NCBI RefSeq assembly: GCF_000003815.2
Contig: NC_049985.1
Location: 7,070,066-7,134,065, forward strand
Reading direction: 5' to 3'
DNA length: 64,000 nt
DNA from: Branchiostoma floridae
Taxonomy: Eukaryota > Chordata > Leptocardii > Amphioxiformes > Branchiostomatidae
Numbering within the stretch: the first letter of the stretch is position 1; the number at the start of each line of letters is the position of its first letter. The notes beneath the pieces are model-generated. The model saw only the letters and a list, made by a program, of their open reading frames with translations, did no database searches and was not told the DNA's origin. Shown piece by piece: positions 12,401 through 27,400 of this stretch. The translations under genes and the position numbers were made by a program.

Positions 12401-15400
12401 GTAAATCTCTTTTTCCTATGTATTGACTTTTATAAGGATGTCTACTGCCTTTCTTACAAGTATTCTCTCTCCAGTAACAGCATTAACAAGAGTAGACCCA
12501 TTATGATTCTAGACATGAAGTCACTCATGAAAACCTGTAGTAATCGCCTTGTGCACCATGGAGACGGCAATGCCTCTCTGCTGACCCACAAAAGCTGCAT
12601 TATGTTCAGTCGTTACATTCTTCAAGAAAATGCTGGTGAAAAGGGTTGGCCTTCAACAGACCTTCTTGTGTGCTTTAAGATTAAAGACTACAATGCTAGT
12701 CAAAAACACTGAGATTAGTATCATGTATGATATACATGTAGTATGATTGTGCACTACTTGGGGTTGAGATGCATATTATGTCCTTCTATTCACCCCGAAC
12801 TTGAAATAGAATTTCAGCAAAAATCCACTTGTTATTTGTAAACTTCATGTCAAAATGATATGTTCTATTGTTGGCCATAGTCCTTATAATGAAAGGTATG
12901 CAACTTAAAAACATATCTGTTCTAGTATAATACACGGGCTACCTGACTATTGTGATCATTATTTGTGGTTGTTCTTTTTTTTGTTCTCACCAACCCAAGC
13001 ATTTAGAATATCTTGTCTACAGTAGCCACCTCTAATGTGGTCATTGTTTTCAAGTCCTTTGAGCCATCACAATGAACATATTTGACTGTATTGTGAAAAT
13101 AGGTCAGCCAGTGTGTTGGACAAACATGTTTTTCTAGTACCCAATCGGAGGTAATTATTTGTGACAACAAAAAACAGGTTACACAGGTCCTCACTGTGCC
13201 CTGCTGTGTCAGTAACTGAGGCCATTTTTAAATCTCCCCTAGGTCCTTAGATTTATTTTAAAAATCTACCAGACTTTGAGGCAAAAAAGTACAACATTAG
13301 CTTTAGATGTTATACCTTACTGAAAGCTTTAACAGCAACATTTACCACTAAATATAAGTGGGTATAATACCTTGTTGTTATTCTGCCATACAATTGTAAA
13401 ATTTTCACCATTTGGTATGTATATGTCAGAGGCTTTAAGTTTAAGTACTATTCATTGTTTGGTCATTAAAGATATTCTCATTGTATATGGATCTGACTAT
13501 TGGGAAATCAACTCACATTTTCAACAAGAGTTCATCATATTGTGGTCACTGACAGCAGTTCAGAATTGATTATGACATATTACATCTATTGATGAATTGC
13601 TAATACTGTATAACCTTTAGGGCAGACTTTGCTGATAAAATACACATTTGTATATTATTTTTGTGTCATGTTTTAGGTGTCAATATCTTGAATTATAACT
13701 ATGCATGATCTGCACTATCACTAGTATCAGATAATGTAGTAAAAGAAAAATGCGATTTGAATGCAATTTTAACTATCCATTTTTAACATTTTTGATAGTA
13801 TAATGCTGGTTTGATTGCACTATGTAATATTACCTAACATAACATGTAGTGAACTATCAATCTTTCTTTACTCAAAGAATGAAATATTGTATTTGCTTGT
13901 TTGTTTGTATATGTGTGTGAGTGTGTGTTTCCATGATTTATATATTTAGTCCTTCTATTTCTGTCTGCAAGGGTCAACAAAAAGCTAAAGGAATGTTTGC
14001 TTGCTTGGGGTGTAGGGGTTCCGTTTATATGTGTATGTTTGGGTAAGGGTAGTACCCTTACCCAAACATACACATATAACCGGACCGTACGAAGGCTGCC
14101 ATATATCTGATTGCCATGGTTTTCTGACATGTTTGTTTGTTTGAACCTTTGTTTATTCACAAAATCTCAAATCAACCTGCAGGCTGCTTGTCTTTGAGGT
14201 CAGGAGGAAAGAGGCAAGGGTCAAACAAAGTATATAAAATAGATACAGTTTACATCATTTAAAGTCCTAATGAGTGTTAAAAGGCTATAAGCCCATACAC
14301 AAATTTTTTATATACATGGTACAAAATGAATAATAGTGAGAACTGCTACATATTAAATTCGAGTCTGTTCATGTTTCCCCCCAGATCCCAAGTTTGACCT
14401 GAAGCATCGCGACCAGCCGCCCCGGCTGGACCTGTACGATTTCAAGACCACGGTGGACATGAAGGTTGCCATACCGACCCCGCCCAAGTCCACCTGGGAG
14501 CTGGACGTGACTCCGGCCATCTCCACCCAGAAGTGGCTGACCATGTACGGGCTCAAGAAGAACAAACTGACCATGGGTCAGATTCTCCCGGCCATCGGCT
14601 TCAAGCACAGTGACGGTAAGATGTTTTGTTTTTCTTCGATTTGCAAAACCAATAAACTACCTGTAGGCATAACATGTAAGCTGTTTTGTACAGTAAGCAC
14701 AAGCTGGGTAAAATTAGACTTGAAGGTTTCATCCACTCAAACTAGAATGGACTCTTAAATGATCCACGAGGATATCCATAACTGAAGCCACATGTAGGTA
14801 TAATGTAGGTACTCATTTCAAGTGAGGAAATACATGCAAAGTGCCTTTCCCAAAGGCACAGCATTGCGGCCTGCTGGGTATTAAAAGCCAGAACCATTAG
14901 ATTCTAAGTTAACAACTCTAAACAGAAGACCACCTTGCTAGTTTTCACCTGACAACCATTCTCCTTGCACGAAGGCTTGCAGTTTCACTTGGAAAGAGTG
15001 CAAAGGAATATTCACTGTCTTGATATACCAAAGATGGAGGGATGCAATTAGAACAAGTGCCGAGAACAAAATGGGCAGATTTAAGGTCAATTTGATGGTC
15101 CAGAAATATTGTGTCGCACAAATCCCTTACATTTCATGTAGAGTTGCTTTTGCTTCCTCAATATATAACCTGTACATACATTTCAGCACCAGGGACAGGC
15201 ACACATGACTACCATATGGTGTATCATGCAAAATTTTCTGCAAATGTTTTATAATACAGTTGACAACTCGTGACAGCAGTGAAAGCTATGTTCTTTTGTT
15301 TTACCAGTCCATACTGCCTTGAACCTCTCAGTGTAAATGTCAGACATCCATTATTTACCATATTTGTACTGAAATGTCATTTCTTGTGACATCACAGACT

Positions 15401-18400
15401 GCAGTGGTTAGTGCCATATGGGTAGAGTTCAAAGCCAACCTTATCCCTTGGGGTACAAACCCCCATAATGCTGGCTAAAGTAAGCTTTCATAGTGGCAGG
15501 AAATGAAAGTGGCTCTAAAAGCTGTTTTGCTTGTTGTCTGCAGCTTGCGTGTAGTCAGGCTTTCTCTAGCTTTAAATTGTTTCGATACTACTCATTGTTT
15601 GGGAGCCCATGTTGTTGATATTTATTATCAAATCTGTCAGTTTTAGCTGATGAAAATACAGTTCCGTCCATTTTTTGTCACAAAGTTTGAATTTTTTTGT
15701 TTGGATGAATGGGGCGACATTTTTTTGTCCATTTAGGGTGACAGATTCTGGATGTGATGATGCATAGTACAGCAAAAGAAAAATAATGATTATCCTCAAA
15801 AGAAATATTCAGAATCAAAGTTATATATAGTACTTAGTTTACAGGGTTATCAAGTGGCTTTTGATGCTTTTATATCAAAGGCTTTGCCTACCAAAGATGA
15901 TATCTAACATAATATGAAATACATGTACTACAGTTTATTGATATAAAAACCTGTTTAAGTAGCCCACTAACAAAAGTGTTCTACCTTACTACAGACTATG
16001 ACTATTCACTGAAGAAGCCAGTGAGTTCCAGATACGGAGAGGGGTTATTCCAGAGGTTCCCAAGAAAAGACGGCAAAACATTCAACGTAAGTCAATTTCA
16101 AGTTTCCCTTAACATAAAATGGATACCTTTTCTCCTTTCAGATTGCAAAGAAAAATTACATTTATTATGCCATAAATCTAATACTTGTAACTTTTGTGTC
16201 ATGTGTTTTTGTTTACGATACAAATCATAAGTTTGTGAAGTATATCATCACAAAACAAGGCTTAGAAGCTTTAGAAGTGTGCTGAATTGTGTATTTTGAT
16301 ACCTGTATCTGTAATCTATAGCCAGTATTACCACCCTTGGACATGACACAACAGCTTTGCAAGCACACAGCACGACAGCAGCTGGTTATAATACACTTAA
16401 TGACCTGTCATACCTTATTTTCCTCAAGTATTCCTTAAAACTATATATATGTGTAACTGAGTTGTATAATTATACATGTCGATATAGGTAACTGTAGGCA
16501 AAGACAAGTTGAAACAGATCGAGAGCAGACTGATGCAGGCCATCACCCTGTACAAGAGGAGACTGGAGTGGTTAACGTCCGAGAGTCGGCGTACGTTCGG
16601 AGTCATCGAGGAACACTGCGTGGTTCTTGTGTTGGACATCAAGACGATGGACCCGGCGGAGTTTGAAATCTGCAGGGACATCATCAGAAGAGTTGTCAAT
16701 GAACAGATAGCGAATGTCGCCAAGTTCAACCTCATCAGGTGAGACAAAATCTTGTGTTGTGTATTTGAAAGGACACACCTTACAGTTTACTGTTTCTCAT
16801 ATTTAAAAGTAAGGAAGTCGACGTACAGGGTAATACCGCACTGTCATGGTTATACCACCTGTTGCATGAGGGGTGACATACCCTTTCTTTTGCTGATACA
16901 AGACGGGGTGCGCCAGGTATCCCGTCTTGGTGATTGATGTAAATGTATGTGGAAAATTAACATGACAGCAGAGTATTGGGGGGGGGGGGGGATAGACCAG
17001 TCCCATAGCCTTACCCATCTGTCAGAACATAGGAATGCCACTCTCTTGTTGGTTATACCGCTAGTTGCTACTCTGTCATCTGAATTTGTAGTGGTGATGA
17101 ACGTTTCTTTGAGAAAATTTGTTTGTTTCGGTAAACCACATTGCCACTCATTGTACTAACTTATCTAAACATTTGCTGTGTGAATGTATCAGAGCCCAGG
17201 AAGACCTGAGTGTGTGGCAGCCAGGAGGAGCCATCCCGTACTCTGCAGAGAGCAGGCTGTCTGCGCTGACGTGGCTGGAGCAGATCGACAGGATGGCGGG
17301 GAGGTCCAAGACTTCCACTGTCGAGTCTGTCATCAGGGCCATGAACGATCCTAACGTGAGTACAATGAAATGATTTATATCTTATCCTTTACGGTATTGT
17401 CAAGAAATAATGAGTGTATTATCGTGCAACATTCAAAGCAGACAAGGAAATGTCTTTTATAGAAATGGTTCGTATGTATACCTTAATTAATCAACGTCAT
17501 TTCCACTCGATTGATGCTATGTAACATACACAGTGTCAAAATCTGTTCTGTTGGTCAATTGTTACAGCTTGATCAAATATACTGTCAATCTGTTTGAGAT
17601 GGTTTTGATTTTGCCGTCACTTCTCCACTGCAAATTCATGACCCAAAGAAATATCCATGTACATCATATAACTACACTGTATTTGGCCCAGGTGCAAAAT
17701 TCAACCCGTCCTAACCCAAAACGAACACTCCCAAAACTGACTTTTGCCTTCTCTTTCAAATGAAAGTCCCCAGATAAATCATGCTCGATAAATGAATGAA
17801 TCTGTACTGTACCTTTGTTGATTGAGTAATTTTCTATTCCCCTGGTGCAGGCGGAGGCAGTGTACCTGTTCTATGAGGGTGACCTGTCCAACGACACCCA
17901 GCACCTCCTGAGGCAGAAGCTGGTGGGGCATCGCTACCCTCTCCACATCGTCTCCTTCAACGCAACCAGTGAGCACACCACCCGCTTCCTCAGGGACCTC
18001 ACCAAACTCACAGGAGGGAGGTATGTTGTACCTGTGTTAAACAATCTCTTGGTGCAAGTTCCTGATGGGGCCTCCTCTCAAAAGCTTGGGGTTATACACC
18101 TCTAACTCAAGAGAACTAACTCACACAGAATTTCTGATAGGAGTTCAAGATTCTTAAATACTGTAACGTCAAGAGTAAACATTAAAAAAACTGGCAATAA
18201 CCGGTCCGTTTTAGCAAATTATGCATTACCTTAAATGAAAAGGAACCTTGAACCCTTGAAAACTGGCTCAGGCCAAAGAGATACTTGTGTGTAAATCAAG
18301 GCTAAATAAAGGTTGAAAAAAAGGATTAGCTGCTGTTTCCAATTCTTCTGACTTAGAGGTGTTGGCCATTAAGCTTCTTGGGCCTGGTCAGTGGAATTGT

Positions 18401-21400
18401 TCAAGTTTACGTGTGTCTGACTATTTACTGGAATACACCAGAGTACACATAAATAAGGATGAGGATATTTAGACGAGTAGATATCGCAGGTTGCTATATT
18501 GGCATAAAATGCATAAAGTATTGTGTACATTTTGAACTTACCAATGCTGTTCTACCATAGGTTTCATGCATTCACACTTCGGGAGGGCAGGACACCGATT
18601 GGTGGAGTTCCGCCTGGTGCAGGGGTGCGACCAGAGGTCATTGAACTGTTTGAGGAGCTGGAGGAGGCCAGGAACACCCTAGCAGAGGTGCAGGTGCTGA
18701 TTCAAGAGGCTCCTGATCCCAAGACACAGATGGGTATGTTTTACTTATACTGTAGAATTACTATTGCTGTGGTTTTATTTCATGGTAATAAGGAATATGG
18801 CATAAGATGAATTCCTTCTTCATAATTTGAGCCTCACTCTAAACAAATCAACATCAACTTTCATTGTTCCATCAGGTGGTACATGAGAAAAAGTGCAAAC
18901 TATTTCCAGCGATTTAAACAGATGTACAAATGCAGCATTTATATACACATCAGGTATTTCGGTGTTAAAGACAATAATAAAAGTCCTATATAACTTTTTT
19001 GTGATGTGACAGTATTATGGCACTCAGTAGAATTATGAGAGTTGATGTTACATAACCTAAACCACAGTAATTGTACTTTTTGAAAACTGGAATATTACAT
19101 TGAATCTTAACTAAAAATGATTTCAAAGAGGGACATCCACAGCAGAATAGAATCAGCACAGTATAGGCCTTGTCCTTGGTGCTGAATGACCACCTAATAC
19201 CACTGTTATTGTATCAATGCCTTCCCATGGAAGCTGAAGCATACAGGAGAGGCAAAGAAAGAGGTGAGGGGGTGCAAGGTTACCTCTGTGTCATAATCTA
19301 ATCCTTCCAGTGTCATGATTATTATTATAAACTATATTAATCATATTTCATAACACTAAAGAGGTGATAGAGTACAATTTTATAATACTTAAGGGGTGAA
19401 GGAGCATCATAATCACAAAATGTATTCATCATTTTCTATTATACTAAATAATTATTATTTTCCCCCAATGCCTTCCAATTGTAGTGGAGGCACGAAAAAA
19501 TAAGGGAAATGGTGAGAAAACATTAATTACCTACTGCATGTTTGTACTGATTTTATAAACTTTTAGACATGAAGAAATCTTTATTGACACGACAAAAGTG
19601 CAACTTACAGTACAACTAAACAGACATATACAAATATCTATAGGTATGAATAAGTCAACATATTGGGTCTAGCATGTCATTTACTCAATTGGTTCTATGG
19701 TATAAACATTCTTGGATATATTTGGCTATTTGTACACAGTAGGGGTTATCGCCTCCCGGAATGAACTGGGATGGATACCCTAGTAAGATAACAGTTAATG
19801 ACACTTGAAACTGTCCCATTATTTATAATATTTTAGGATTGTACCATTTGCCCTTCATCATTATTTCCAATATCAGAGGAGTCAGCCAAGAGTCCTTTAC
19901 CATAAGCTCAATTGGATTCATACATCAAACCAGGAATAGAAGTGCTCTTGGCGTGCCCAATGAGGTTTGAAAAGTGCACGTTGCCTCGGGCATATGTTAA
20001 CAACAGTGGGTTAAAACATGTGCCAGTTATATATAGCTGCAATTTCATTTTTGAAAATGATTGATACTGGATTGACTTATCTATCAGCAGAAAGTATTTG
20101 TACATGTAGGTTATTGACCCTGCTGCCTATAATAGAGCTTCAATCTGCAGTAGATTATTCAATTGGAAAGCTCATAATCTATTTGGACTCTAATATTCTT
20201 CTCTTCAATATCCCCCTTAAAACATTTTTAGGTTTTGAGTGTGTATCCTTACTTCAGCAAAGTCCTTAGGACAGTCCCAAAAGCATGTATTACGTGCCAA
20301 GTTACATCTGCTTTTGACATGCAAGCTTTAGCTCCAGAGCCGGCGTGCTTCCCAGATGAATGGGAATCTACGCTAATGACAGAGTGCCTGCTTGTTACCC
20401 ATGGCAACTGTCAATCACCCTGTATAACCCTGATTAACTCCTGGGGTAGGCTGTCAATGTAGTATATGTTGACATCCATTGAACATGGCAGCCAAGAAAA
20501 CAGTCAGATGGCTTGATCAAGGTGAAAGAAGGCAGTTTTCCTATATTTAGTAAGCTTTATCACCTCCATGAAAAATTGAGGTATAGTTTTAGGCAGTGTC
20601 TGTCTGTAGATGTGTGTATGTTTTCCCAGAATAGTTACTTAAGATCCTATCAATGGATTGTTATGATATTTGCTATGTTGGTTGTGGTTAGAAAGGCAAA
20701 GGTCATGGTTGATTTTGGGTCCCCTCAGTTTTTCTTGGTACTGCAGTATAACTTATGGTTTTGCTATGTTTGTCTTAGACACGCTGTATAATCATGTAGC
20801 TGGCATTCCTGGCAAGAAGCCAATTGGCAACAGGGATTTCCATTTTTCAGTACAGATTACCATTCATACCTCCTGCATACGATGCAGTCTTTCCATGACC
20901 TTATCGATGCATTATCAACTGAAGCATGCTCAGATGTTTGATCAGGATTTTTCTCTGTTTATTTCAGCCACAGTGAAGCCAAGGCCTAAAGTGAAGAGTG
21001 AACAGTACATGGGATCAAAAGAGTGGTTAGAGGTAAGATTATGAATGTTACATTTGGCCTGATTCATTCTATACTTTACCATATGTCAGATGAAACTTGT
21101 GTTGCAGTTCTGTTTTTTTTTTCACGTGCAATTTGTGTTCCAAACATACTCCTGGCATTCTGCATAAAGATTGTTTTCAGACATTGCTTTCAATTCATTT
21201 GGTACATGTGCAATGTACTGGCAGTTAATTTGTGTAGATCACATTATTTTCCCTCTGTTGAACTTCTTTATAAGATAATGGTCCTATGAACTCTTATGAA
21301 CTCCATTGCAAGCTTGTTTGAAAAAGACATTGCCTGTGTGTGAGTCTGAAATGTTACCATATATCAATAATGGATATTCTATTGATTTTCATTGTTGGCA

Positions 21401-24400
21401 GATTCATACCTGAAAGTGAATTATATAAAAATCCTTTGCCTTGGCTTGGCCTTTGACAAAAGACCAACCAATGACCACTCTTACTATATTCAATAGCTAT
21501 GAATAATTGATTAGTTGTAGATTTGATGTTCTTATCTCGGAGTAGATCTTATAGTACATGTATATAAAGGAACATAGCTGAGACCTCAGGTTGCAAATGG
21601 GTGCATGCCATCACATGGAAGCAATAGGCAGCCCCAATTCAGTACCCTGGTTCTGTTAGCTAACTTCATTTGAATACCACCGCAAAAGATTCAGAATCTC
21701 CACATTGAATACTGAGGCCATACCAAATCAATGTGTTGGCTTATGGAAGGAAGACATTAAAACAGAACCCAAGGGCCAGCTTTATGCTAAAGTGCACACT
21801 ATTTTCTTTGGTGAATTTTTTTCTCAGATTAATGTTGCCAGATTCATTTTTCTTCTACTCTTCTAATATCAACATGGCTAATGATTTTTGATGGCTTGTT
21901 TGCTAGAATTATGGCATTGATGCAAGGAGAATGGACTTCTATGATGTGATCTCCGGCTGCTGCTTCAAACACAGTGATGGGGTGGTGGAGCTGAAGAAGA
22001 AACCAGGAGACCCCCACTCACAAACTGATGCTGTAAGTTGGAGGTCATTTTCAAGAATCAATAAAAAAACTTCTATATCTTGTTGCATATATTCTTGATA
22101 CCCTTGTGTGCCTGTGGAATGATCATGAGTCCCATGATGATAGTCGTAAATTTTGTTTCCCAGCATTCCCAGATATTTATCATTAGATGTTGGGATTACA
22201 CTGATTGAATACAGTTAAACCTGTCCTGGTCACCAAGAACCACCTGACTATTGTGGCCAATTTTTGGCAGCCCCTTAGACATGAGTCCTATGATGATGGA
22301 ATGAAAGCTATGCACTTTGGCTGTTGTATATAATGTTGGTTGTTGTGTTATGATGTCCTGATGCTCATTAGTATCCCACTGCTGCCACCATGTTGTGCTC
22401 TGTGTGTCCTAATGCCCATTCCTAGCCAGTTAACCACACAGACATCTTTGTGAGCTGACTCAAAATCTTGTATTCTTCACATTTCATGAGGTGTTGTATA
22501 GTCATAAAAGTTATCTAGGTATAATGCAGGTTACTTATAAGTATTACAAGTTACCTTTGTCACAGTCAATTTGCATTGATATTAAACTTAAATAACCACT
22601 AAGGGGACAATTGATATGCCTGATTAGAAGTATGGATGCTGTCTGACTTAGATATAGAGCAGTAGTTATCATGATGTGATTATATCTTAACAGTTTTGTG
22701 ATCATGTCTGTTATATCCCCATGTTCCAGAGCTTGCATGGATGCATAGTTTCAACATGTCGTGTAATCTCAATTTTTCCCTTTTGGTGACTAGAGCATAT
22801 ACAATGATTCAAAACAGAATATGAATTAAAGCCTCACAGTGTGACAAAGATTAAAAACTTCTTTTGTTCTCTTTTTGTTGAAGAAAGTTTAGCATTGTAC
22901 TATTCTTTTGTTCCTATTTTTGTAAGGTGTGTTTCTATTTTTCAGCAAAATTCTTAGACATTTTGTGCACCGTTTATACTAACCGCAGAAAAAAGCACAT
23001 TTCAAGCAAATGCTTTGATGAATGCTGAATGTGTACTGTTGATGTTTTAGGACACGAAAAACAAGCTGATCAATGCAAAGTACTGCGACCGTTTTGCCCA
23101 CACCAACTGGAAGGATGGGTCAGTGGTACATGTACACGTCACCCCTGAGTTCCACAGGCACTATGAGCAGAGAGTCAGCACAGTGGTACAACAGGTCCAG
23201 AGAAGGTAACGTTCAATCTTATTGTGTGTCTGACAAATAACAAAGAGAAGGACATTCAATTGTCTCCATCCTAAAGGTGCAATGGATGTTTTGCCTGCCG
23301 ATGTCAAAGAGAAAATAAGCTGTCATTTTTTGAGATCTAGTGGAAACAATTTTCGAAACAAATAAGATATGTTTGCCTGGAAAACATGGTAGTCTAATTT
23401 TTGCAATTAAAATTGCTACTTTGCTTATTTCAGTTATAGCAAACCACATAATTATCTTTAATGACAACGTGCAGTATTGAAACTATAAAATTTCACACAG
23501 CGTGCTTAATATTGAAGAGGTTACTTACCAGACGTTTTCAGAATTCAGAGACCTCATACATGTACTTTATTTAGTGCTTCTGTAAAGTTTAGTCAAATGA
23601 CTTCTACATATCTATACATCATGGTGATGTTTGCCTTGAACGTTGTCACAAGTCACATGTATAAAATTCTCATCATTTTTCAAATAGGAATTATAGCATA
23701 GTGATATTAATTGTGTAAATTGTGTTTCCAGGATTGACTGGTTGCGGGAGGGCAGTCGTGAGCTGTTTGGTACTGTGATAGAGGAACAGGTGTACCTGCT
23801 GATTGACACCTCTGAGTCCATGAGGGATAGGCTCCCCTTTGTCAAGGAGAAGCTTTTCCAACTCATGCAGGTAAAGACATACCCTTTTGCTATTCATTTG
23901 CATCTTCTGTTGATAGAACTGAAAATCTTGAAACTCTTCAAGGAAATTTCCATCACAAAGTCATAACACTACAAATGTCTCCTTTCTGTGACTACTCTAC
24001 TACAGATATTCTGTAATACTCCAAAAATCTCCTTTTTCTTCTTTTTGGAAAATGAAAACAAGGGTGAATAAAATGGATATTTTACAGTCATCATTTTTCT
24101 CTTGAGAGCTGTTTAACAAAGTGAAGCAGTATAAAATAAATTCAGTGGTTGTTTTGTTATAGTGATCCAAAACAGCTACAGTTATTAGAAACATTCTGCA
24201 GCTGCAGTTAACAGAAAGCAATTATATTTCTGATTTGTAACTCTAATCTCATTTTCATAGGAACAATTGAGACACAAAGCCAAGTTCAACATCGTAAAAT
24301 TCGACACGCGGGCCATCCCCTGGCGCGACCGCCTGGCGGATGTGAACGAACAGAACCTGGAGAACGCGTGGCAGTGGGTGAAGGGTCTGACGGCAGGAGG

Positions 24401-27400
24401 AACCACAAACACACTCGCTGCCATCAGACTAGCACTGGCTGACCACAACACACACGCTATCTACCTGTTAACGGATGGTAGGCCTGATCAGGTAGGGACA
24501 ATTTGTTTATTTGCTTTTTTACTTGTTTGTGTTACTGTAAATGCAGAAACTTTTGCGGTGGTTTAATGTTCACGGTTTTTGCGGTGGTCGCATCAAAGCG
24601 AACTTAAAACCACCGCAAATATTTTTCCATGGCAGTATGGTGCTACCGCGAACTTAAAACCACTGCGAAAAGTCCTTTTTCCCGCTACAGTGAAATTGCC
24701 AACAAAGGGCAGTCCCGATCAGCTTGAGACAATGTGTTGATTTGCTAATGATTGTTTGTGCCATCTAACTATCAACAGATAGCAGGCCTGACTAAAAAAA
24801 TTGGAATGCTACCCAGTAAATCATGTACATACAAAACAGCAGGAAGGATAAATAGTAGGTTTAAGTGGCAAACATATTTAGGAGTGCTGCCAGCTTCTTT
24901 AATTTGGTAAGCTGAAAAAATATGAATTGCATCTGAGAAGCAAACAGGAGACACTTAAGATGTCTTGTGTTTCCAGCTGCCCAAGACAATCTTGGCGCAG
25001 GTGCAGCTGCACCCCCAGGTGCCCATCCACACCATCTCCTTCAACTGTGATGACATCGAGGCCAACCGCTTCCTGGCTCAGATGTCACATGACACCAACG
25101 GGAGATACCACTACTACTCCACTGATGGGAGGGATCCGGAGGGACCGGAACCTTTTGAGGTCAGAGATTCTTCAGATTTTTTTTAACGAAATTGTTCAGA
25201 GCAAGGTCATTAGACCACTTCAAGGCAATGAACCAAGAAGTTGGAAAGAATTGTACATGGAAATAGCAGTGGGTTGAGGTCAGATTGAGGTCTTCATTAT
25301 CTTGAGATTTAGATTAGGATTAGGATTAGAAGGACCAAAGAATTTCTGTAAAGTCTACTCTGATTTCTGCTCTTGAGATGTTTGTCATGTATTAACTTGA
25401 CTCTTCTTTTGCTCTCTTCATGCTACTGAAAAGTTTCAGACAAAAGGAAAAGTGGCCTTTGATAAGGAGCCAGTGGTACAGAAACAATTGATTTCTTGCA
25501 CTTGTAGTTTACACAATCACAATTTACAAACTATTTACAGTGATGAATGGATATCATTTTCCTTTTCTTAAGGCACAGTATTAATCATCTAAAACAGAGA
25601 CTTGGAACTCTAACACAGAACCCTGTCTTCTTCCCAAACAATCCTGTTCACATTGTAAGCCACAAACACACCCATAACAACTTATTGTCACCATGGTGCT
25701 GAAGTACAGGCTTTCCTTTCCGTGGTGCTGAAATCACTATGTTTGTAACGCTTGCCTTCCTTTACATTGTATTTGCTGTAGGTCATGTTATGGATGACAG
25801 AATTATGGCCAAAATCCAAAATTGAATCTAATGGCTTATAATGCCTTTTCTCCTATACCATGTTCTGTGTGTTCAGTCATTTGTTCAACTGTCCTGTTTG
25901 TTCATAGTTCATAATGAAAGCAACTTTTTTGCCCAGCTCTATTTTCTCGCACACTTGCATGAGTTTTGGGGACCCCAGAGGACATCATCTATGTAATCAA
26001 ATCAGCATGGGCTGATGTTAAAAACATATGCTGTACTAATACACTGCCTGTTCTCCTGTGCTATTCCACAGAGTGAGGATATCCAGCTCCTGAAGCAGGA
26101 GATAGAACGGGCCAACAGTGACCTGGCCAAGGTGGCCCAGCTCAGGGACGAGTGTGCAATGTTGGACTGGAAGAACTCAGGCAGCAAGGCTATCAGGTCA
26201 GAGGAAGTCATGTTATGTTAACCTTCACAGAAGGGAAGCATATTGTTCTTTTTTTAACAGGTTTATTAAATGTAAGGCCATTTGACCAGTATTAGGCAAT
26301 GAAGTAAGTTGATGGATGGTGGAAATCACTATGCCATTAGTTAAACTTAATTTTTGAAGGCTGGAAGATTGTATACAGTAGGAAAACAACTGTCATCAAG
26401 AAGGTGACATTTTTTTCCATATTGCAGTAGAGAGAAAATAGAGTATTTTCAGTGGTTTTAAGTTCACCGTAACACTATAGTCAAATACTGTACAGTAATG
26501 AAAATTTCAGTTTAAAATTTATGGTGGTCACCACCACAACTACAAACATAAACCTGCCACAAAAATGATAAGAATTACAGTACTCGCTAACACATGTGCC
26601 ATTGTACACAGGAACCAGAGACCAGACTCAGCCTCCACCAGCTCCAGTAAGTCCCACTCCCGGTCCTCCTCAGGCCCCACCCCTCCCTCCACCCATCGCC
26701 CCTCCTCCGCCCCCTCCCACCGCAGACCCATGACAGCCCTGGGGTTCTCCCACACCACCCCCAGCCACACGCCCAGGTCCACCCCCCGCCCCAGGACGGC
26801 CAACGGTTACCGCAGTCCGGCGCACGCCGCTCACAGCCACGCCCGACACACGCCGCGTAGGCCCAGGAGTAGGACCTCCGACCTTCATAAGAAACCTCTC
26901 TTTGCAGGTAGGTTTTCTTTTTTGTTATAAAACATGTTTGCTATCTATGCAGTGTGAAAAGTATATATAATTTATCTTGCAGATGCAGAATACAGTGAAT
27001 GATAATGTCAAAAGGTGCTTAGGTCAAAAGTTCTGGAAAGTTCCCCAAAAGGTTATCAAACTTAAGGTGGCCTCAATCCTGTTTACAATTTTCTGCTGCA
27101 TGATGATCTGTTGCCTTATGGGAGTGAGTGGAAAAGCTGCATTAGACAGAATCAGCAAAAAATTCACAATTATGATTAATGAAGCAAGAAATACAAAATA
27201 TCCTGTATTTTACAAAGGTATGAGATCGTCAATTTCTTGTTCAATCTTGTCTCTCTCCAGGCCAAACCAAGACCAGCCTGTTACGGAGCATGAGTGCGAT
27301 GTCCATGACTCCCCGGGGGTTCAGCACATCAGGAAACACATGGATGCTGCCAGAGACGAAGGAACTCTTCGAGAGGCAGTGGGTCAAGTACAAGGAATCC

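Noticed and set aside
14041-14063. Telomere-like GGGTAA/TTACCC words
   Set aside because: Only one unit per arm of the hairpin; there is no tandem TTAGGG array.
26540-26888. Glycine-rich minus-strand frames
   Set aside because: They are the complement of the C-rich Ser/Pro exon at 26612-26907. The plus-strand phase fits the rest of the gene.
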